From Rubinisphaera italica (GTDB lineage: Bacteria; Planctomycetota; Planctomycetia; Planctomycetales; Planctomycetaceae): DNA of 64,000 nt. Below the pieces are notes generated by a model. That model ran no database searches, was not told the DNA's origin, and saw nothing but the letters and a program-made list of their open reading frames with translations. Positions 11,370 to 20,481 of the stretch are shown here, one piece after another. The first letter of the stretch is position 1. Every line of letters starts with the position of its first letter. The position numbers and the translations under genes were made by a program. Location: NCBI RefSeq assembly GCF_007859715.1, contig NZ_SJPG01000001.1, positions 1,364,001 to 1,428,000 on the forward strand, given 5' to 3'.

Positions 11370-12038
11370 ATGGAAACGACCCTGCATCAGCAACTCAAGT
11401 CTCGATATTGCCTGCCTGGCTCCACTTCGGAACAACAACTCGGAGCGTATCGCATCGATGTCGTCCAGGGGGAGCATCTGATCGAAGTTCAATGCAGTTC
11501 TCTGGCTGCAATTCGAGATAAAATCCGCGATCTGGCTGCCGATTACGACATGACAATTGTCAAACCCGTTGTTCGAAATCGATATGTCATTCAACGCAAG
11601 TGGAGTCAAACGCTCAGTCGAAGTCTTTCCCGCACAATAGGAGACTGGATGGATGTTTTTGAAGAAATGGTTCACTTCGTCACCATTTTCCCTCAACCAC
11701 GTTTGACGCTGGAATTGCTCTTGGTAGATATCGAAGAAACACGAAGACCTCCGAAAAAGCGCAGGTCTCGAAAAGGGTATCGTGTTGAAGATCGAAAGTT
11801 GGTCGAAGTCATCGATCAGCGGATCCTTCGCGTTCCAGCAGACTTGTATTCACTGCTGCCAACTCGTCTTCCTGAGCAATTCTCCACATCTGAGATTGCC
11901 GGCATATTACAGGTCACACGATCTTTCGCCCAGCAAATTGCTTATTGCCTGCGAGAGAGTGGAGCCGCAGAGGCAATTGGAAAAACAGGGAATGCGATCC
12001 AATATCAAAAGGTCGTACCGCATTCCAAAGCCGCTTAA
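11370..12038 (+). CDS. Putative PD-(D/E)XK-like nuclease with C-terminal winged helix
   Basis: The N-terminal 100 residues of this 222-residue protein (METTLHQQLKSRYC; GAYRIDVVQGEHLIEVQ) show a D-x(n)-E-x-Q pattern: IDVV on one strand and LIEVQ on the next, after an initial helix. That arrangement is seen in PD-(D/E)XK folds such as CoiA- or Vsr-like proteins. A basic middle (RRPPKKRRSRKGYR, about 129-142) could bind nucleic acid. The last 60 residues (LPEQFSTSEIAGILQVTRSF onward) look like a winged helix. The combination suggests a DNA-acting protein. The nuclease call rests on a short motif and is inference. The start ATG follows GGCGGAGCC. No partner gene is apparent. Confidence 0.6.
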   Translation: METTLHQQLKSRYCLPGSTSEQQLGAYRIDVVQGEHLIEVQCSSLAAIRDKIRDLAADYDMTIVKPVVRNRYVIQRKWSQTLSRSLSRTIGDWMDVFEEMVHFVTIFPQPRLTLELLLVDIEETRRPPKKRRSRKGYRVEDRKLVEVIDQRILRVPADLYSLLPTRLPEQFSTSEIAGILQVTRSFAQQIAYCLRESGAAEAIGKTGNAIQYQKVVPHSKAA

Positions 12039-12253
12039 TTCAGGCAAGTTTCTCCAATGCATTTGAATGTCAGGGTTTCAGTCTGCGAAATTCTTCAAAA
12101 CCACTTCAAACTCAACCTGAAGTCGTTGAACTCACACTCGCCCTATTTCGTAAGGAAATGAAGACTCGAAATTCTGCTGAAACACCCTTGCGATTGCGGC
12201 GTGTTGCTTTTGAAGTGGCCTGACGCGATTGTTGTGTAGAACCCAAATTGATT

Positions 12254-12928
12254 TTATGGGTCAATCATACCTTCCCGTATTGCAAAGCGAGCAAGACGAA
12301 CACGGTCGCTTAAATTGAGTTTCTTCATGATGCGATATTTATGACTGTCGACCGACTTGGCAGATAATTTCATCATTTCTGCGATCTCTTTCACCGTGTG
12401 TCCTTCGGCTAATTTACAGAGAACTTCCCGCTGGCGGGGTGTCAATCCGTTGCGATCTTTTTCCTTCGAACTTTTCTGATTCAACTGAAGCGTTCTCTGG
12501 TCAATTGATTTTGAGCAATAGGATTGTCCATCGATAACATCACGAAATCCATTGAATATTTCAACAAGTGAATCATTCAGATTTATTATTCCGTCAGGCT
12601 TTACTTCTCGAAGAGAATTCAATGAGAATTTAAGATTGTGTTGAATCAATATGATTATTCGGCTTGATGCATCCCACTCACGAATCTGAACAATAAAGTC
12701 ATGAGTCAACCAGCCGTGAATTTTCGCGGTGAGCAAGATAATCGGCTCGGATGTTTGACGGAGTTGAGAGTGCAAGTCAGCTGGTTGTCGTACGTGAATG
12801 ACGTTACCGAAGATTTGCCATGAGGTCAGTAAACTACGTATTGCCTCACCATGAAATTCCGTTTCCGTAAAGATTATCAGTGAATTGGGAGCTTGAGTTT
12901 CTGTCTGTGCTTGTTGATCAATTCTCAT
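12254..12928 (-). CDS. LuxR/NarL-type regulator with degenerate receiver domain
   Basis: This 224-residue regulator has a C-terminal LuxR helix-turn-helix at about 157-220: LTPRQREVLCKLAEGHTVKE followed by MMKLSAKSVDSHKYRIMKKL. The N-terminal part keeps the alternating strand/helix pattern of a receiver, but the strand that normally ends in the phosphorylated Asp reads PIILLTAKI, with Thr near residue 67. The acidic pocket at the end of the first strand is IIFTETE. It is therefore unlikely to be switched by a conventional histidine kinase and may respond to another input. ATG 12928 follows GAGCGGTG; a GTG lies just upstream. A TGACA-N5-TGTCA palindrome about 200 bases upstream is a candidate binding site. 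Confidence 0.88.
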   Translation of the reverse strand: MRIDQQAQTETQAPNSLIIFTETEFHGEAIRSLLTSWQIFGNVIHVRQPADLHSQLRQTSEPIILLTAKIHGWLTHDFIVQIREWDASSRIIILIQHNLKFSLNSLREVKPDGIINLNDSLVEIFNGFRDVIDGQSYCSKSIDQRTLQLNQKSSKEKDRNGLTPRQREVLCKLAEGHTVKEIAEMMKLSAKSVDSHKYRIMKKLNLSDRVRLARFAIREGMIDP

Positions 12929-13468
12929 CACCGCTCGACTCTCTGGTATTAAATATAACGAGAGAGAAACTCGCTTTTGTATGTGTTGCTATTGATTGAG
13001 AGGTTCGTCTTGTTTGAATTTCTGTCGATGCACTGCGGGGCACAATTGTCATCGAATGTATCCAATGGACATGATTAACATTTTCTAAGGCATGTCGATG
13101 ACGAACACGAATCCCGGGAATTGTCTATGACACATTCTGTCACATGCCATTTCTCAAGGAATGAGGCCAGTATGAATGAGACCACTGTGAATTGAATGAA
13201 ATGGGAAAGTGCACTCAGGAAATTCACTCAAATTCGTGAAAACGATTTTTTGTAAGTCGCTACTTGAAGAGGAATCCTCGTAACTGCTTTAAGCGGACTA
13301 ATCAAAGGAACTGGTCTATGAAATTTCAGTGTTTTCATTAAGAACTGTCGTGAATATGCCTCATTCTCTCAGAAAGTAACCTAGCCTTAATGAAGCAATG
13401 TTTCCTTTTTTCGACATTGAAAATGGAAACAGGAAATTCCAGGCAGCCCGATAGTAATAGGTACCGAC
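12929..13468. other. Long intergenic region between divergent regulator genes
   Basis: No gene is seen in these 540 bases. They separate the divergent LuxR-type gene and the receiver gene, and so should carry both promoters. Besides the TGACA palindrome, a TGTTTCC (13399-13405) pairs with GGAAACA (13425-13431) around a T-rich loop 38 bases before the receiver gene, where it could influence its leader. Confidence 0.4.
13128..13142. promoter_or_regulatory. TGACA-N5-TGTCA palindrome (putative operator)
   Basis: The 15-base site TGACACATTCTGTCA is a perfect inverted repeat of 5-base half-sites in the gap between two divergent regulator genes. Dimeric LuxR/NarL proteins bind sites of this sort, so the neighbouring regulator is a candidate. 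Chance occurrence of a 10-base palindrome in a gap this size is possible. Confidence 0.3.
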
Positions 13469-13834
13469 ATGAGAGTTTTGCTCGTTGATCGTTCAAAATC
13501 CTGGAGACTGGTTCAACAGCGATGCTTTCGGGGATTGGGAATTCGCGAAATAGTTGCTGTCGAGCGGGAGTCTGAAGCTTGGGGACTATTTCAGGAGCAG
13601 GATTTCGATATCGTTTTTATCGATATTAACTGGTCAAATCTCAGTTCGATTGAACTGATCACTCAAATCCGAAATGAACATCCGAACCTGCCGATTATTC
13701 TGTTAACCAGTGAAGCCGATCGATGTCACCTCGTAACGGCCATGAAAGCAGGAATCACAGATTATCTCATGAAACCCTGTTCGCCAGAAACCATTCAAAC
13801 CAAATTGTCTAAATGGTTGGGATGCCTTGTGTAG
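13469..13834 (+). CDS. Stand-alone response regulator receiver domain
   Basis: The 121-residue product is one CheY-like receiver with no output domain. Visible conserved residues are Asp7 in the acidic pocket (LLVDRS), the phospho-acceptor Asp52 in DIVFIDIN, Thr80 in ILLTSEA and Lys102 in YLMKPCSPE. The acidic pocket has one Asp instead of the usual pair, which may lower metal affinity. Such single-domain regulators pass phosphate or dock on partners. The next gene (14006), on the same strand 171 bases on, encodes an HDOD-GGDEF protein, a plausible partner. No histidine kinase is in the window. Confidence 0.93.
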   Translation: MRVLLVDRSKSWRLVQQRCFRGLGIREIVAVERESEAWGLFQEQDFDIVFIDINWSNLSSIELITQIRNEHPNLPIILLTSEADRCHLVTAMKAGITDYLMKPCSPETIQTKLSKWLGCLV

Positions 13835-14005
13835 TCAAGTGATTTGATTTGATTGACAAAAAACTGCTGATGGTGACCTGCAAGACTGTTGGAATGTCTT
13901 GAGAATGACCATCAGTCAAAATTAGGACTCAGCAGCACCGTTATGTCAGCTTGAAATATAGCCTGACACAGTGATGCGATATTATAGTGAGACTTGGGTA
14001 TTAAT

Positions 14006-15949
14006 ATGTTTGATGCAGAAAAGATATGGAATTCCCCACAGTTGCCAACATTGCCAGCAGTGGCAGTGCGTTTGCTGGAGCTTTCGCGAAGTCCGGAAAC
14101 GGAACTGAAACAAATCGTTGATCTGATCAAAACCGATCCCGCAATTACTGCTCGGATCCTGCAGGCGACGAACTCTTCCTTTTTTAGTTTCAATACCAAA
14201 GTGAACTCGATCGAACGAGCCGTAACGTTGTTGGGGACAACGGTCATTACCTCTTTGTCGTTGAGTTTTTCACTGGCAGATGAATCGATTTCCAGTGGGC
14301 CGATGCAGGACTTTTATCTTGATTACTGGAAACAATCGATTATCAATGCCGTAGCGGGCGAGGCTATCGGCAAGCGATGTCAGCCTGGCTTGGAATGTGA
14401 ATATTTCATGGCTGGCTTACTTGTCGACATTGGCAGGCTGGCGATGCTCAAGGCGATATCCAGAGAATACTATCCGGTTCTGGTCACATACGAATCTCAG
14501 GAGCGACAACTCTTTAAAGTTGAACATGAATTTCTTGGACTTGATCATTCTCTGGTCTCTGGCAAACTTATTGAAAAATGGGGTTTGCCCGCTCCTATGG
14601 TGCAGGGGATCCGTCTCCAGCATTTTTCGACGCAGACCCTATTTGATGAGCTGACTCCGGGCAAACATGATATGGAGGCAGCGATAGTACTTTCCAACGC
14701 TGTTGGAGATTATTTCAATTCATCATCGAGTGGATTGGCAATTCAGCGGATTCGAGAAATATCCAGCCATTTCTTTGGCATGGATGGGGTGGAAGTCGAT
14801 CGGTTTCTGGAGGAAATCCACGAACGAATGGAAGCTGCCGGAAATCTTTTTGACGTTGACATGAGCGACATCGATTCTCCCAGTGAAATCATGTCTCAAG
14901 CCAATCAACAATTGCTGGAACTGACAATGCGTGCCCGGAGTGAAACACTCCTGGCCAGCGAACAGAAAATGCAATTTGAACGGGAAAAACAATTGCTGGT
15001 TAGTCAGAATGAAGTGCTGCAGCAGAAAGCGACCACCGACACTTTAACTGGAGCTTATAATCGTGCGTATTTCGATGAAGCTTTTGAAAGTACAATTCGC
15101 GATGCATCGGCCCGCAGTCTGCCCGTTTGTGTGATCTTCTGTGATATCGATAAATTCAAGTTATTGAATGATACCTTTGGGCATAAATTTGGCGATGACG
15201 TCCTGAGACAGTTTGCAGAAGTCTTTCGTCGCAGTTTAAGAGCAGCTGATGTTTTTTGCCGCTATGGGGGTGAAGAATTCGTCGTAATCGTACATCGACC
15301 TACGGAAAAAGGTGTGGAGAAGCTGACAGAACGAATTCGCGATGCAATCGAGCAGGAAGACTTTATGCATCTCAATGAGAGGGTTCCTGTGACAGCCAGT
15401 TTTGGAACGACGATTATGATGCCTGGTCGGCAGGATAATGATTGTGGTGAAGAAATCCTCAAACAGGCTGACGAGGCCTTATATGAGTCTAAAGAGAAAG
15501 GCCGGAATCAGGCGCATCATCGTTGCTTGATTAATGCTCAGGAGCGAGAACTGATTAAAGCCGTCAATAATTTGAAATTCAGTCGCTGGCTCGTGTCGAA
15601 TGAAATTTTAGACATCATGGCAGTCTCGCGAATCCTGCTTCAAGTTCCTGCAGATCAGCGATCGCTCGGCCAACTAGCCGTCGATTTCAAAATGATGGAT
15701 TACGAGCAGGTTGATCAACTCACAATGGCTCAAAAGGCGAGTCCAAGAAAACGAATTGGCGACATGGCTCTCGAAATGGGATTTTTGACACCAGAAAATC
15801 TACATCTTCTGCTTTGCTGGCAATGTGAACCACCAGATCGCTTGATGAATTCTATGACGGCCAATAATTTATTCTCAGAGAAACGCAGTCGGGAACTCTA
15901 TTCGCAATATCGAAAGTCAATCATGTCGACGATGGCAATTGCCCAATAG
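14006..15949 (+). CDS. HDOD-GGDEF fusion, putative diguanylate cyclase
   Basis: This is a 647-residue cytoplasmic signalling protein. Residues about 10-210 form an HDOD domain (LPTLPAVAVRLLELSRSPET, then IKTDPAITARILQATNSS, AVTLLGTTVITSLSLSFSL). A coiled segment of about 300-340 leads into a GGDEF domain (about 345-505) with TDTLTGAYNR at its start. The active-site motif GGEEF is at 421-425 and a canonical inhibitory site RAAD at 412-415, so it should make cyclic di-GMP with product inhibition. The C-terminal 130 residues (SLGQLAVDFKMMDYEQVDQL, then RIGDMALEMGFLT) hold two copies of a 'LG-L-A-x-G-x-L/Y-E-x-V' type helical unit I cannot name. ATG 14006 is chosen; an in-frame TTG lies at 13994. 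The receiver gene just upstream may regulate it. Confidence 0.92.
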   Translation: MFDAEKIWNSPQLPTLPAVAVRLLELSRSPETELKQIVDLIKTDPAITARILQATNSSFFSFNTKVNSIERAVTLLGTTVITSLSLSFSLADESISSGPMQDFYLDYWKQSIINAVAGEAIGKRCQPGLECEYFMAGLLVDIGRLAMLKAISREYYPVLVTYESQERQLFKVEHEFLGLDHSLVSGKLIEKWGLPAPMVQGIRLQHFSTQTLFDELTPGKHDMEAAIVLSNAVGDYFNSSSSGLAIQRIREISSHFFGMDGVEVDRFLEEIHERMEAAGNLFDVDMSDIDSPSEIMSQANQQLLELTMRARSETLLASEQKMQFEREKQLLVSQNEVLQQKATTDTLTGAYNRAYFDEAFESTIRDASARSLPVCVIFCDIDKFKLLNDTFGHKFGDDVLRQFAEVFRRSLRAADVFCRYGGEEFVVIVHRPTEKGVEKLTERIRDAIEQEDFMHLNERVPVTASFGTTIMMPGRQDNDCGEEILKQADEALYESKEKGRNQAHHRCLINAQERELIKAVNNLKFSRWLVSNEILDIMAVSRILLQVPADQRSLGQLAVDFKMMDYEQVDQLTMAQKASPRKRIGDMALEMGFLTPENLHLLLCWQCEPPDRLMNSMTANNLFSEKRSRELYSQYRKSIMSTMAIAQ

Positions 15950-16254
15950 TAAATTCCACTCTGTTAACGAGTTGACTGAATCTAATTTGTGAGGACAAAA
16001 GTTAGATTTGTTGCATCTTGCTGCATGATTTTGCAGCTGAGGCACTAATAGCCGGAAGGCATATCGTCAAATTCTTAATCATTCTGGAGCTTTCGGTGCG
16101 GCGATCACTTGACGGAACTTTTAGATATCCGATGATTCCAAACCATTAGACAGGTACCGAGCAGAATTGAGAAAAAAACTGATGGAGTCAGTTTGAAATC
16201 ATCAAATTAAAGATCGTTGTTAAATCCGATACACGTTCTTACATACGAACACAA

Positions 16255-16298
16255 GGAAAAATTCACCTGGTAAGGTTCCACAATCAAGCCAGGTGAAT
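16255..16298 (-). terminator. Rho-independent terminator on the minus strand
   Basis: ATTCACCTGG (16261-16270) pairs perfectly with CCAGGTGAAT (16289-16298). Read on the minus strand, the 10-bp stem is followed at once by TTTTCCTTG. It points away from the flanking plus-strand genes, so it belongs to a minus-strand transcript, of which only the short reading at 16324-16389 remains. Confidence 0.6.
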
Positions 16299-16323
16299 GA
16301 ATACGGAATGCCAATTCGATCAA

Positions 16324-16389
16324 TTAGAAATCGTATGACAACGTGGCATTGAAGTGCGTTACAGTTACTTGACCACCAACACTAAGCCC
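16324..16389 (-). pseudogene. Possible C-terminal remnant of an outer-membrane beta-barrel gene
   Basis: On the minus strand a 21-codon reading, GLSVGGQVTVTHFNATLSYD followed by F, ends in a TAA stop, with a TGA just upstream. The alternating pattern and final aromatic residue match the last strand of outer-membrane barrel proteins. It sits 25 bases before a minus-strand terminator, as a gene end would. It is too short to prove, and the upstream part of any former gene is not recognisable because the antiporter gene begins 48 bases away. Confidence 0.3.
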
Positions 16390-16436
16390 TCACAGGGCAC
16401 CAGACCGTTCGCTGAATGGAGAGAATAGGTTTCAGG

Positions 16437-18101
16437 ATGGAGCAATCGCATAATACGCTTGAGTCACAGCAAATACAGAAGAAAAAAGGCGTTCTTGTTG
16501 TTCTTTCCATGGTGCTGGCGACAGGTCTCTGGGTTGGATACGAAGTTTCAGTTGGTGATCAAACAGGGCATGCCGTTCCTGAGTCTCACGCGACTGAGGA
16601 AACTCATCATGGTGAGCATGCTCTGGAAGTTGGAACCTCGGAAGGGCATCAGCCAGACGGTCATAGTGATACGGCACACGATCATGACGACCATACTGAG
16701 CAAGACGACCACTCTTCTGCAGATTCGGCCGAGCATGCCGAGCATACTGCTGGATTAGCCCATGTTCCCGCCGCATACAGTGTGCTTCCTTTCGTGGCTT
16801 TGCTGCTCTGTATTGCAGTTCTGCCTCTGTTTCACAAAACCGAACATTGGTGGGAAAAGAACTCGAACCGTTTTCTTGTCGCTGCCGGCTTAGGCGTTAT
16901 TACTCTGTTGTACTACGCTTTTGTCGATGGACATGGCGTTCACGATCATATTTCACATGGGCATTCTGATCCTGGAATACCGGCAGCGGTGACCGTGTTG
17001 AAAAATGCGCTCATGGCAGAATACATTCCGTTTATCACCTTGCTTTTCAGCTTGTATGTGATCACCGGTGGCATCGCGATTGAGGCGCGGATTGTCGGCA
17101 AGCCTTATGTCAATACGGGATTGATTGGCCTGGGAGCCTTGCTGGCCAGCTTTGTAGGAACAACCGGAGCCGCAATGCTCTTGATTCGTCCATTACTGTC
17201 AGCCAATGCCAACCGGCAATACGTTGCTCATACAGTCATTTTCTTTATTTTCGCAGTATGCAATACGGGTGGATGTCTGCTGCCGATCGGCGATCCCCCT
17301 TTGTTTCTTGGATACCTGCGAGGAGTCGATTTCTTCTGGACGCTTAAACTCTGGCCGATGTGGCTGTTTGCCAATCTGACTATCCTGGTTGTTTATTTCT
17401 TCTGGGACACAATGTTTGTGAGAAAAGAGTCGGCAGAGTCATTCGTAATCGAATCTTCCGATGCACCTGCATTGCAAGTATTTGGATCGCTGAACCTCCT
17501 CTGGCTGGTTGGGGTTGTGATTTGTGTCGCCACGCTTGATCCTTCCAAGCCATTTCCGGGAACATCTTTCAAGGCCCCAATGTATTTTCGTGAAATGCTG
17601 ATGCTGCTCTTTACTGCCGCTTCATTATTGACGACGACCAGTGAGGTTCGCCGTAAAAACAGCTTCAATTATGATGCTATTGTCGAAGTGGCTGCGTTGT
17701 TTTCAGGAATCTTTATCTGCATGCAGCCTCCCGTGCAGATTTTAAATGTGTATGGAAAAACACTGGGATTTGATTCCCCGATGAAATTTTTCTGGGGAAC
17801 TGGAACGCTGTCGAGCTTTTTAGACAACGCTCCGACTTATGTCGTCTTCTTCGAGACAGCGAAAACGATGGAACCGATCGGCAATACAGTCGCGGGGGTC
17901 TCCGAAATCTTCCTGGTTGCGATCAGTCTGGGAGCGGTCTTCATGGGCGCGATGACTTATATCGGCAATGGTCCGAACTTCATGGTCAAAGCGATTGCCG
18001 AAAAGAACAATATCCGCATGCCCAGTTTCTTCGGCTACATGTTTTACAGTGTTGCTGTTCTCGTACCGATTTTTCTGATCACGACATTGATTTTCCTGTA
18101 A
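16437..18101 (+). CDS. NhaD-like Na+/H+ antiporter with histidine-rich extension
   Basis: This 554-residue polytopic transporter of the ion-transporter/citrate superfamily includes [20 protein letters not shown] and [20 protein letters not shown], which match the conserved core of NhaD-type sodium/proton antiporters, and [16 protein letters not shown] with the acidic/polar transport site. What is odd is an N-terminal extension. After a first hydrophobic segment (18-37), residues 43-110 contain about 14 His and many Asp/Glu (for example [20 protein letters not shown]). A second His cluster, [11 protein letters not shown], follows the third segment. Both could bind metal ions or sense pH. ATG 16437 is preferred; an in-frame ATG at 16416 adds seven residues. 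There is no operon partner. Confidence 0.85.
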   Translation: MEQSHNTLESQQIQKKKGVLVVLSMVLATGLWVGYEVSVGDQTGHAVPESHATEETHHGEHALEVGTSEGHQPDGHSDTAHDHDDHTEQDDHSSADSAEHAEHTAGLAHVPAAYSVLPFVALLLCIAVLPLFHKTEHWWEKNSNRFLVAAGLGVITLLYYAFVDGHGVHDHISHGHSDPGIPAAVTVLKNALMAEYIPFITLLFSLYVITGGIAIEARIVGKPYVNTGLIGLGALLASFVGTTGAAMLLIRPLLSANANRQYVAHTVIFFIFAVCNTGGCLLPIGDPPLFLGYLRGVDFFWTLKLWPMWLFANLTILVVYFFWDTMFVRKESAESFVIESSDAPALQVFGSLNLLWLVGVVICVATLDPSKPFPGTSFKAPMYFREMLMLLFTAASLLTTTSEVRRKNSFNYDAIVEVAALFSGIFICMQPPVQILNVYGKTLGFDSPMKFFWGTGTLSSFLDNAPTYVVFFETAKTMEPIGNTVAGVSEIFLVAISLGAVFMGAMTYIGNGPNFMVKAIAEKNNIRMPSFFGYMFYSVAVLVPIFLITTLIFL

Positions 18102-18496
18102 CAGCGAGTCAATGCCAAAGGTTAAGATCAACCGCGTACGGCAGGGAAACTACTTGACAGTATGCGATTTTGGACCATTGGCAAAGACTTTAAACGAATA
18201 ATCATTGATTACAGAATGGCACACCCAGAACGAATTGATGGGCGAGCCACCTGAATTATTGCCAAAATGAAGTGAATCGGCACAGCACTCCTTCATAACA
18301 ATGCTTGCTTATGACTATCAAATAGTTGTGCACAATGATTTAATTCAGCGGACGTTTGATCAAAATTTATTGAACTATGAATTGGATAGTCGGTGTTCAC
18401 TGGTTAAACTTCAGTGATCATTGGTTTCATCCTATCTATTCATTTCCGTTTGAGAGCGTCTGTAAGACAGCCTCAAAGATTAAACAGAGTGTCGTT
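18102..18496. other. Intergenic region upstream of the FHA-GAF-SpoIIE gene
   Basis: I see nothing certain in these 395 bases. A TTGACA near 18154 has no good -10 at the right distance. In-frame sequence upstream of ATG 18497 is open back to 18377, but its residues (for example [16 protein letters not shown]) do not look like part of the FHA domain. Confidence 0.4.
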
Positions 18497-20167
18497 ATGC
18501 CTAAGCTGGTAATTCTTCAGGGGGGTCAGGCGGTCCCACATCTGCTGCCTGAAAACGATGTTGTCATTGGCCGATTGCCAGAATGCGATCTGCAATTGGA
18601 CTCAAATATGGTTTCCCGTCGCCATGCCAAGGTGTCTTATTCGGGAAATGCTTTTCAACTTGAGGACATGGGAAGTGGTAACGGTACGTTTCTGAACGGG
18701 AAGCGGATCGAAAAAACGGAAGTCCTCACTCATGGAGATCGTTTGAAGCTGGGGCCAATTTTGCTTCGCTTTGAAGACGAGGCTCACTCAAAAACGGAAC
18801 CCGAAGCCGAGACATATGATGATCATGGTGATTTCGGTGTCGATGTTGATACGGAATCGGAATCTGGAACCATCATGGGGGTGGTTGATAATGCCTCTGG
18901 TTTCGGCTTGCTTGATGTTCGTCCAGAAGTGAAGCTGAAAGCGATCATCGAAATCAGCCGAGCTTTGGCAGGCACGACGGAAATCGAGAAGTTACTCCCT
19001 AAAATTCTGGATACTCTTTTCGGTATTTTTCCTCATGCCGATCGGGGGTGTATCCTGATCAAGAATGAAGAAACCGGGAAAATGGTTCCCCGGGCGATCA
19101 AGCATCGTCATAACACGGGTGACGATTCTGTCAAATTGAGCAAAACCATTCTCAATTCCGTTCTGGAAGAACGTAAGGGGATTCTCTCAGCCGATGCGGC
19201 GACAGATGCTCGTTTCGAAGCCAGTGAGTCAATTTCCAGTCTGACGATCCGCTCGATGATGTGTGTCCCGCTCCTCGGTTTATCGGGCGAGCCCCTGGGA
19301 GTTATCAATATCGACACTCAGAATCCGATCAGTCAGTTTCGACAGGAAGATCTGGATTTGTTGCTGGCAGTTGCTGGTCAGGCCGCTTTGAGTTACGAAT
19401 CTGCGAAACTGATGGTCTCTTTTGCAGAGAAGCAGAAGCAGGACAGCGAAATGCAAATCGCCAGAAGTGTCCAACACGCATTGTTGCCCGAAGATTTCCC
19501 TGTGATACCTGAGTATGAGATTTTTGCCTCCTACGAATCAGCACAGGAAGTTGGTGGCGATTACTACGATATTATTAAACTCGATGACGATAACCTCTGC
19601 CTGGCATTTGGCGATGTGGCGGGCAAAGGTGTGCCGGCTGCCCTGGTGATGTCTCGACTTTCGAGTGTGGTTCGCAGCACGATGACATTCGTCAAAGATG
19701 CTCGTGAAGCAGTGTGTGAAATCAACAATCACATGTGTGCCAAAGCGGTAGAAGGACGGTTTGTCACTTTTGTCCTCATCGTTTTGAACCTCAAGGATAA
19801 TACGATGACCTGTGTGAATGCCGGCCACATGTCGCCGATGATTCTGCAGGCTGATAAACAAGTTGTCGAGTTTTCTGAAGATTCCGTTGGAATTCCAATT
19901 GGGGTGCTCGAAGATTATCCTTATGAAGTGGTTTCCTACAGCATCAAACCAGGCGATATTTTGACAATTTATACGGATGGTGTCAGTGAGGCGATGAATT
20001 ATGAGAATGAACTTTACGGCATGGAGCATTTGCGAAACTTTGTGAAGCAGGCAACTCCCAATGCGACCGACTTGGGTAAAGAAGTTCTGGCAGATGTGAA
20101 AAGACATGCTGCCGGACGTCCTCAGAATGATGATATTACACTGATGTCATTTGGCCGTAAGTTATAA
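18497..20167 (+). CDS. FHA-GAF-SpoIIE/PP2C phosphatase (RsbU-like)
   Basis: The 556-residue product has three domains. FHA occupies residues about 1-95 with the phosphothreonine-binding residues [14 protein letters not shown] (40-44) and GSGNGT (59-64). GAF covers about 145-300, with the ADRGCILI and SMMCVPLLG strands. A SpoIIE/RsbU PP2C phosphatase follows from about 320 ([60 protein letters not shown]). Asp residues in GGDYYD and FGDVAGKG are the metal ligands. It likely dephosphorylates an anti-anti-sigma or similar target in response to a GAF ligand, and reads phosphothreonine through FHA. ATG 18497 ([10 protein letters not shown]) is where the FHA domain begins, so the longer frame from 18377 is rejected. 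A hairpin terminator follows at 20189. Confidence 0.93.
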   Translation: MPKLVILQGGQAVPHLLPENDVVIGRLPECDLQLDSNMVSRRHAKVSYSGNAFQLEDMGSGNGTFLNGKRIEKTEVLTHGDRLKLGPILLRFEDEAHSKTEPEAETYDDHGDFGVDVDTESESGTIMGVVDNASGFGLLDVRPEVKLKAIIEISRALAGTTEIEKLLPKILDTLFGIFPHADRGCILIKNEETGKMVPRAIKHRHNTGDDSVKLSKTILNSVLEERKGILSADAATDARFEASESISSLTIRSMMCVPLLGLSGEPLGVINIDTQNPISQFRQEDLDLLLAVAGQAALSYESAKLMVSFAEKQKQDSEMQIARSVQHALLPEDFPVIPEYEIFASYESAQEVGGDYYDIIKLDDDNLCLAFGDVAGKGVPAALVMSRLSSVVRSTMTFVKDAREAVCEINNHMCAKAVEGRFVTFVLIVLNLKDNTMTCVNAGHMSPMILQADKQVVEFSEDSVGIPIGVLEDYPYEVVSYSIKPGDILTIYTDGVSEAMNYENELYGMEHLRNFVKQATPNATDLGKEVLADVKRHAAGRPQNDDITLMSFGRKL

Positions 20168-20188
20168 TCGAGTCATGAACCGCATAAA

Positions 20189-20235
20189 AAATGCCTCAGC
20201 AACACTTGTATGTTGCTGAGGCATTATTGTTTTGA
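20189..20235. terminator. Bidirectional hairpin terminator
   Basis: ATGCCTCAGCAACA (20191-20204) pairs with TGTTGCTGAGGCAT (20211-20224), a perfect 14-bp stem with a 6-base loop. On the plus strand it is followed by TATTGTTTT and on the minus strand by TTTTTTATG. It lies between the convergent phosphatase gene and the small minus-strand gene starting at 20481, so it can end both transcripts. Confidence 0.85.
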
Positions 20236-20283
20236 GAATAGTATTGCCACACAGGTTATGTCTGACGTTGTTACTGACTTAAG

Positions 20284-20481
20284 TCAGGATTGACGCGAGA
20301 GAATAACCAGACGTTGCAATGTGTCAGTATCTTGAGTTCCTAAATGGGACTCGTCAATAAAAGGAATGCGGGCTGCTTCGATCAATTTGATCAATTCGCT
20401 GCGATTCATCGCTTGAACATCGCGATTGGACGAATTCGCAACAGTGCTGTTTGCCTGCGAGAGTTCCATCGACGAGATCAT
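20284..20481 (-). CDS. Small protein of unknown function (65 aa)
   Basis: The 65-residue product begins MISSMELSQANSTVANSSNR, a polar, Ser/Asn-rich N-terminus, and ends with a predicted helical part (MNRSELIKLIEAARIPFIDE, then TLQRLVILSRQS). AAGGA lies about eight bases upstream of ATG 20481, and the shared terminator stands 49 bases past the stop, so this is probably a real transcribed unit despite its size. The leading segment is not a signal peptide. No family is recognised. Confidence 0.6.
   Translation of the reverse strand: MISSMELSQANSTVANSSNRDVQAMNRSELIKLIEAARIPFIDESHLGTQDTDTLQRLVILSRQS

Larger units (their letters stand above)
15950..16436. other. Intergenic region with relics of a minus-strand gene
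   Basis: No intact gene is seen in 487 bases. The region holds a short perfect hairpin at 16176-16194 whose minus-strand reading ends in T's, the terminator at 16255-16298 and the short porin-like C-terminal reading at 16324-16389. The antiporter promoter should also lie here. Confidence 0.45.

Noticed and set aside
11945..12223. Plus-strand 92-residue frame overlapping the end of the possible nuclease gene
   Set aside because: First half is in the same DNA as the real gene in another frame; no start signal. The remaining tail is too short to support as a gene.
12241..12261. ACCCA...TGGGT inverted repeat near the end of the LuxR-type gene
   Set aside because: The 5-base stem with a long A+T loop is too weak to call a terminator and lies partly inside the coding sequence.
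18377..18496. Upstream in-frame extension of the FHA-GAF-SpoIIE gene
   Set aside because: The FHA domain starts cleanly at ATG 18497 and the extension lacks FHA-like or signal-peptide sequence.
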